A stretch of 26,170 nt of DNA from CAIWTU01 sp035686205 (GTDB lineage Bacteria; Desulfobacterota; Desulfuromonadia; Geobacterales; Geobacteraceae), in contig DASRZQ010000146.1 in the NCBI GenBank assembly GCA_035686205.1, positions 1-26,170 of the forward strand, read 5' to 3'. Positions 23,498 to 26,170 of this stretch are shown here, piece by piece. The notes under the pieces were generated by a model, which saw nothing but the letters and a program-made list of their open reading frames with translations, was not told the origin of the DNA and searched no databases. The position numbers and the translations under genes are program-made. Position 1 is the stretch's first letter, and each line of letters begins with the position of its first letter.

Positions 23498-23958
23498 TTC
23501 TTTCCTCCTTCCGTCGCGGCACCCGCGGCCCGGTGAATGGCGCGGCGGATTCGCCGATAGGTCCCGCAGCGGCAGATGTTTCCCGTCATGGCGTCATCGA
23601 TATCCGCATCACTCGGTCGGGGCTTCGCCTGCAGCAGGGCCACCGCCGACATGATCTGCCCCGGCTGGCAGTAGCCGCACTGGGGAACATCGTCCTCGAT
23701 CCATGCCTTTTTCACCGGATGGTTTTCCGGAATCCCCTCGATGGTGGTTATATTCTTCCCCTGCGCGTCTTTCACCGGCACCAGGCAAGACCTTTGCGGC
23801 TCCCCGTCGATGTGGACCGTGCATGCGCCGCACAGGCCAACGCCGCAGCCGTATTTCGTCCCGGTCAACCCCACTTTTTCCCGCAGCACCCAGAGGAGCG
23901 GCGTATCCGGGCTGGCATCCACCACATGCTTCGTGCCATTTATCAAGAGCGTAATCAT
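23494..23958 (-). CDS. Molybdenum hydroxylase small [2Fe-2S] subunit (IorA-like)
   Basis: This electron-transfer subunit of 154 residues has a plant-ferredoxin domain with C38, C43, C46 (CGVGLCGAC) and C58, followed by the helical [2Fe-2S] domain with C93/C96 (CGYCQPGQ) and C128/C130 (NICRCGTY), the full set of eight cysteines. It has no export signal and would be carried across the membrane by the Tat signal of the large subunit. ATG 23958 is preceded by a strong AAGGAGG; the frame is open ten codons further up but without a better start. The stop overlaps the start of the large subunit gene. A symmetric operator-like site lies 34 bases upstream. Confidence 0.95.
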   Translation of the reverse strand: MITLLINGTKHVVDASPDTPLLWVLREKVGLTGTKYGCGVGLCGACTVHIDGEPQRSCLVPVKDAQGKNITTIEGIPENHPVKKAWIEDDVPQCGYCQPGQIMSAVALLQAKPRPSDADIDDAMTGNICRCGTYRRIRRAIHRAAGAATEGGKK

Positions 23959-23991
23959 ATGCGCCTCCTTCGGTACTGAAATCGACAAAAA

Positions 23992-24006
23992 TGACCTGTC
24001 CGGTCA
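23992..24006. promoter_or_regulatory. Palindromic operator-like site before the molybdenum hydroxylase genes
   Basis: TGACC TGTCC GGTCA is a 5-bp inverted repeat around five bases, 34-48 bases upstream of the small-subunit ATG. The form resembles operators of TetR-family repressors, but no such gene is in the window. On the minus strand it is followed by TTTTTG, so a short terminator/attenuator is an alternative. Confidence 0.35.
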
Positions 24007-24307
24007 GGCATTCGCTGATTACCGATATGCGGAAAAATATCGGGAAAAGGAAGGATGCGACACGGCACCGGAAATAACCGGCTTCGACGCCGAGCAAGTC
24101 AGGAAAACGTCTATAAAAGAAAGGCTACTACCACAATTTCTCTTGTCAACGCGGGTGTTTGGCCGCCGGCGGATAACCGTCTTTTACTGCTTTCCGCGAA
24201 AAGGAAGGGCGGAGACTTTCAATGGTGGAATTTGCAAAGAAATAGTCGAAGGAGACAGTCGGAAAAAATCGGATTGCGCATAATATCACAGAAAGAAGCA
24301 AACCTCT
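24007..24307. other. Non-coding stretch upstream of the molybdenum hydroxylase genes
   Basis: About 300 bases without a convincing gene. Minus-strand TTGACA at 24144-24149 is the best -35 candidate for the iorAB-like pair, but its -10 region (TAGCCT, 16 bases on) is poor. The open frames here are short, overlapping and lack ribosome sites. Confidence 0.4.
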
Positions 24308-24336
24308 TTGACAGCCATGAATTGCAGTTATATAAT
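24308..24336 (+). promoter_or_regulatory. Perfect consensus sigma-70 promoter
   Basis: TTGACA (24308-24313), exactly 17 bases, then TATAAT (24331-24336), both perfect, in an AT-rich stretch. Transcription would start near 24343 and run rightward through a leader of about 325 bases to the gene at 24670. Such a fully consensus promoter implies strong basal transcription. Confidence 0.88.
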
Positions 24337-24539
24337 TTAATATATTTAATATTTGGATGTTAAAAAATCAATATTTACCTTATTCGCACAATCCTCACGT
24401 CAGAGTTCAAAAGAAAAAGCCTGGTGCCGGACGGAAAGCCGTCCAATATCCGACTGGAATATCGAATGATCCTGATTTCCTACCAATATTATGACATTGC
24501 GCCGATCCTGTTTTCATGGATATGTGCAGACAAGGAGAC

Positions 24540-24667
24540 ATGGTCGGGTCTTGGCCGGGTCTGTTCAATGACGGGTTGATCACTCGAATGCAAAGGGGGT
24601 GATGACAAGACATAAGTACCAGCGGTCACTATGTAGACAAATAACAAAAAACAAAGAGAGGAGATAA
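24540..24667 (+). other. Chained short leader ORFs before the 24670 gene
   Basis: ATG 24540 to TGA 24602 (20 residues; an in-frame ATG also at 24516) overlaps by one base with ATG 24602, which runs to TAA 24667 (21 residues, MTRHKYQRSLCRQITKNKER plus one Arg, very basic). The second has AAAGGGGG upstream, and its stop is two bases before the next gene's ATG. The chain suggests translational coupling or a leader peptide. Earlier in the leader, GGACGG/CCGTCC (near 24429-24442) can form a hairpin, and a 45-codon ORF starts at 24357. Confidence 0.35.
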
Positions 24668-24669
24668 CG

Positions 24670-25023
24670 ATGGAAGAGACAATGAAAACGATGCCTGAGA
24701 GAGGAATCAAATTTGAACCTTTTCCTCTTCCCTTGCCGGCGCAAGAGGAACTCTTCGGACATGTGACGCTTGTGGAGGGATATGCCGTCCCAAACTACAC
24801 GGGTTGCCATGCACTGGTAGCGCTCCGCGACACCCCCGGAAAAACTGTCGCGGTTATGACGACCGAACCAAGACTGCAAAGTCTTCTCGAAAGCTCGCTG
24901 ACGACAGGAAACCTTATCGCCTTCTGGGGCCAGAAGCTGACAAATCCTCCGACTCCCATGGGAGGCACTTGGGCTGTTGACGTTTACAGCACTTCCGCGG
25001 TAATTTTTTACAATATGAAATAG
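24670..25023 (+). CDS. Hypothetical protein, 117 residues
   Basis: I do not recognise this protein. It is soluble, with no signal peptide or membrane segment, a single Cys, and a pattern of short strands (HVTLVEGYAV, HALVALRD, TVAVMTTE, LIAFWGQKL, TWAVDVYSTSAVIFYNM) that suggests a small beta barrel or OB-like fold; that is an impression, not a match. AGGAG lies eight bases before the ATG, the promoter far upstream is perfectly consensus, and an inverted repeat follows the stop, so it is very probably expressed, perhaps strongly. The long leader with short ORFs hints at post-transcriptional control. Neighbours give no functional clue. Confidence 0.8.
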   Translation: MEETMKTMPERGIKFEPFPLPLPAQEELFGHVTLVEGYAVPNYTGCHALVALRDTPGKTVAVMTTEPRLQSLLESSLTTGNLIAFWGQKLTNPPTPMGGTWAVDVYSTSAVIFYNMK

Positions 25024-25101
25024 TCCTGGAAAAAAGAGAGGACAAGTGAGAGGTCAAAGCCCAAATACCAAGGAAAGAACAGGCAGCACAAATTACGGTT
25101 T

Positions 25102-25138
25102 GACCGGCCCCAATAATACCGGGCCGGTCAGCACTTTC
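25102..25138. terminator. Stem-loop terminator between the 117-residue gene and the ABC fragment
   Basis: TGACCGGCCC (25102-25111) and GGGCCGGTCA (25122-25131) form a perfect 10-bp stem with a 10-base loop. The tail GCACTTTCTTT is only moderately T-rich. It lies 79 bases after the stop of the upstream gene. Confidence 0.65.
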
Positions 25139-25139
25139 T

Positions 25140-25502
25140 TTATGACGACGAACTCAGCAGAACCGGTTTCGCGGGGCAGGAGAGGTTGATGGAGATTATT
25201 TTCTTGTTCGTCCAAGGCTGATATGTCATGGCAACAACACGGTCGGCAAGATAGATCGACTTATCTATTCCGTGGGTCACGAAAATGATGGTTTTGCCAA
25301 ACTCGGTACAGATCCTCAGCAGCTCGTCCTGGAGCGTGCGGCGGGTCAGGGCATCCGTGGCGCCCAAGGGCTCGTCCATCAGGAGTATCGGCGAATCGAG
25401 GGCGAGGGACCCTCGCACGCGGGAATGACGGGACTTGTAAAGCATTTTGTGTAAATGGCTTATTGGTTTTTGAAGTTCGGAAGTAAGCGGCGGGCCACTC
25501 AT
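25140..25502 (-). pseudogene. Truncated ABC transporter ATPase (nitrate/sulfonate/taurine type)
   Basis: Only the second half of an ABC ATPase is present. From about 25406 down, the frame gives LALDSPILLMDEPLGATDAL (Walker B and D-loop) and TIIFVTHGIDKSIYLADRV (H-loop), then the short tail usual in SsuB/TauB-like proteins. The P-loop, Q-loop and LSGG signature are missing; upstream residues (SRHSRVRGS) come from unrelated, repeat-like DNA (a GTCATTCCCGCG-type stretch near 25420-25432). It cannot be an active ATPase. No permease or binding-protein gene is adjacent. It is most likely the remnant of a transporter operon broken by insertion or recombination. Confidence 0.85.
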
Positions 25503-25537
25503 GCGAGTAGCCCCCGCAGTTATAGAACACGGATGGT
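25410..25537. other. Junction DNA with repeat-like sequence
   Basis: Between the ABC fragment and the DUF1254 gene, the minus strand carries CCATTTACACAAAATGC, CCCGTCATTCCCGCG and a hairpin (GGCCACTC 25493-25500, GAGTAGCC 25505-25512, one mismatch). The first two look like remains of mobile or dispersed repeats, but no terminal inverted repeats or target duplication could be defined. Confidence 0.3.
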
Positions 25538-26170
25538 TTATTCCACGGCTTTGACCGGTGGAATCTTCCAGGTGCCGTCAACAATCGAGGGCGCCGTCTT
25601 CTTCGGCCAATAAAGACGCAACATTAGAATGAATTTGTCCTTCGGAGCTGGCAGCCAGTTTGATTCCTTGTCGGGGCCGGGGCTTTCGTTCTGGATGTAG
25701 AGATCCACCGAACTATCCGCATGGGCCTTGAGATTCTGCCGTGCACTGATGCTTTGGCGGTTGATCGGGTTTTTAACGAAGATGTAGTCCTTGTCGTACA
25801 TCGTGAGCGACCAGAAACCATTAACAGGCGGAAGTTCGCCTTTGTTGAAATGCATCACATACTTCTTCTGGCCGGTGTATGAGCTCAGGATGGAAGGCCC
25901 CTCCGAGGTGGGATACACGGCATCCTGCGGACGGTTCACCCCGAGACCGATGGCCGTTACCAGGGCACGCTGGATGTAGTTCACCCCGTAGAGTCCGGTC
26001 TTAGTGGTGAACACCCAGCCGTTCTCCAGTTTCATGTCTCCGGCAAAAATCCCTTCCTTCAGCCAGAGCATGATTTTTTCATTAGCGATCTTGGGCACGA
26101 GGGAGAACGCTTCCTTGGCCATCGGGCCGAGCTTGCTGCTGTCAAATGGCTGGCCTGGGACGATGCCGAG
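25538..26170 (-). CDS. DUF1254/DUF1214 domain protein, C-terminal part (5' end outside window)
   Basis: The frame is open through the right edge of the window, and the visible 210 residues form the DUF1214 half: LGIVPGQPFDSSKLGPMAKE at the edge, YPTSEGPSILSS, YVMHFNKGELPPVNGFWSLT, MYDKDYIFVKNPINRQSIS, DLYIQNESPGPDKESNWLPA and LMLRLYWPKKTAPSIVDGTW. These proteins are usually exported and are common in bacteria, but their activity is not established. The internal ATG at 26122 is not the start, since homologous sequence continues before it. The gene ends 36 bases before the repeat-like junction and appears intact at its 3' end. Confidence 0.88.
   Translation of the reverse strand, partial: LGIVPGQPFDSSKLGPMAKEAFSLVPKIANEKIMLWLKEGIFAGDMKLENGWVFTTKTGLYGVNYIQRALVTAIGLGVNRPQDAVYPTSEGPSILSSYTGQKKYVMHFNKGELPPVNGFWSLTMYDKDYIFVKNPINRQSISARQNLKAHADSSVDLYIQNESPGPDKESNWLPAPKDKFILMLRLYWPKKTAPSIVDGTWKIPPVKAVE

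Noticed and set aside
24055..24363. 102-residue frame upstream of the 117-residue gene
   Set aside because: It has no ribosome site, runs through the consensus promoter and shows no domain-like pattern.
24357..24602. Possible selenoprotein, because the frame from ATG 24357 continues past TGA 24492-24494 to TGA 24600-24602
   Set aside because: The residues around the stop show no redox motif, no hairpin typical of a SECIS element was clear, and a simple stop is more likely.
1..26170. CRISPR array, tRNA or rRNA genes, prophage or defence genes
   Set aside because: No spaced direct repeats of CRISPR length, no cloverleaf and no phage or nuclease motifs were found on either strand by reading.

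Overview
This 26 kb window looks like chromosomal DNA of a Gram-negative bacterium, most likely a member of the Desulfobacterota close to the Geobacter/Desulfuromonas branch. The evidence is a complete set of Kdo and lipopolysaccharide-export genes, followed by rpoN, hpf, hprK, rapZ, an EIIA of the mannose family, HPr and EI. From general knowledge this order is typical of that group; no database was searched.

Layout. Positions 1-861 (+) hold the last residues of a thiolase and a DUF35 zinc-ribbon/OB-fold partner. Positions 1081-3582 (-) hold ahcY and a nitronate monooxygenase-like flavoprotein. Positions 3895-5931 (+) hold a histidine kinase, an OmpR-type regulator and a 102-residue orphan. 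metK (-) follows with its own strong promoter. From 21104 down to 7334 runs a nearly continuous leftward block: kdsB, pyrG, kdsA, kdsD, kdsC, lptC, lptA, lptB, rpoN, hpf, hprK, rapZ, EIIA, ptsH, ptsI. Positions 21344-23958 (-) hold a two-gene molybdenum hydroxylase of the IorAB type. The last 2.2 kb is accessory in character: a long leader with a consensus promoter and short ORFs, an unrecognised 117-residue protein, a truncated ABC-ATPase and a partial DUF1254/DUF1214 protein.

How the genes work together. kdsA, kdsD, kdsC and kdsB make and activate Kdo (pyrG supplies CTP), and lptC, lptA and lptB export the finished LPS. ptsI, ptsH and EIIA with hprK form a phosphotransfer chain that has no sugar permease in this window, which is the regulatory PTS pattern; rapZ and rpoN are its usual neighbours. 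metK and ahcY are the two ends of the S-adenosylmethionine cycle.

Most notable structure. A pair of short non-autonomous mobile elements (174-177 bp) lies in opposite orientation about 14.6 kb apart. Each has inverted-repeat ends and a perfect 5-bp target duplication (CATGA and ATAAA). One copy landed exactly on the start codon of the histidine kinase gene; the other abuts the pyrG terminator. There are also degenerate heptamer arrays (GTNAGAC-like) between ptsH and the EIIA gene, a C8A8 tract next to them, and a small inverted-repeat element at 893-963. No CRISPR array, tRNA, rRNA, intact transposase or prophage was seen.
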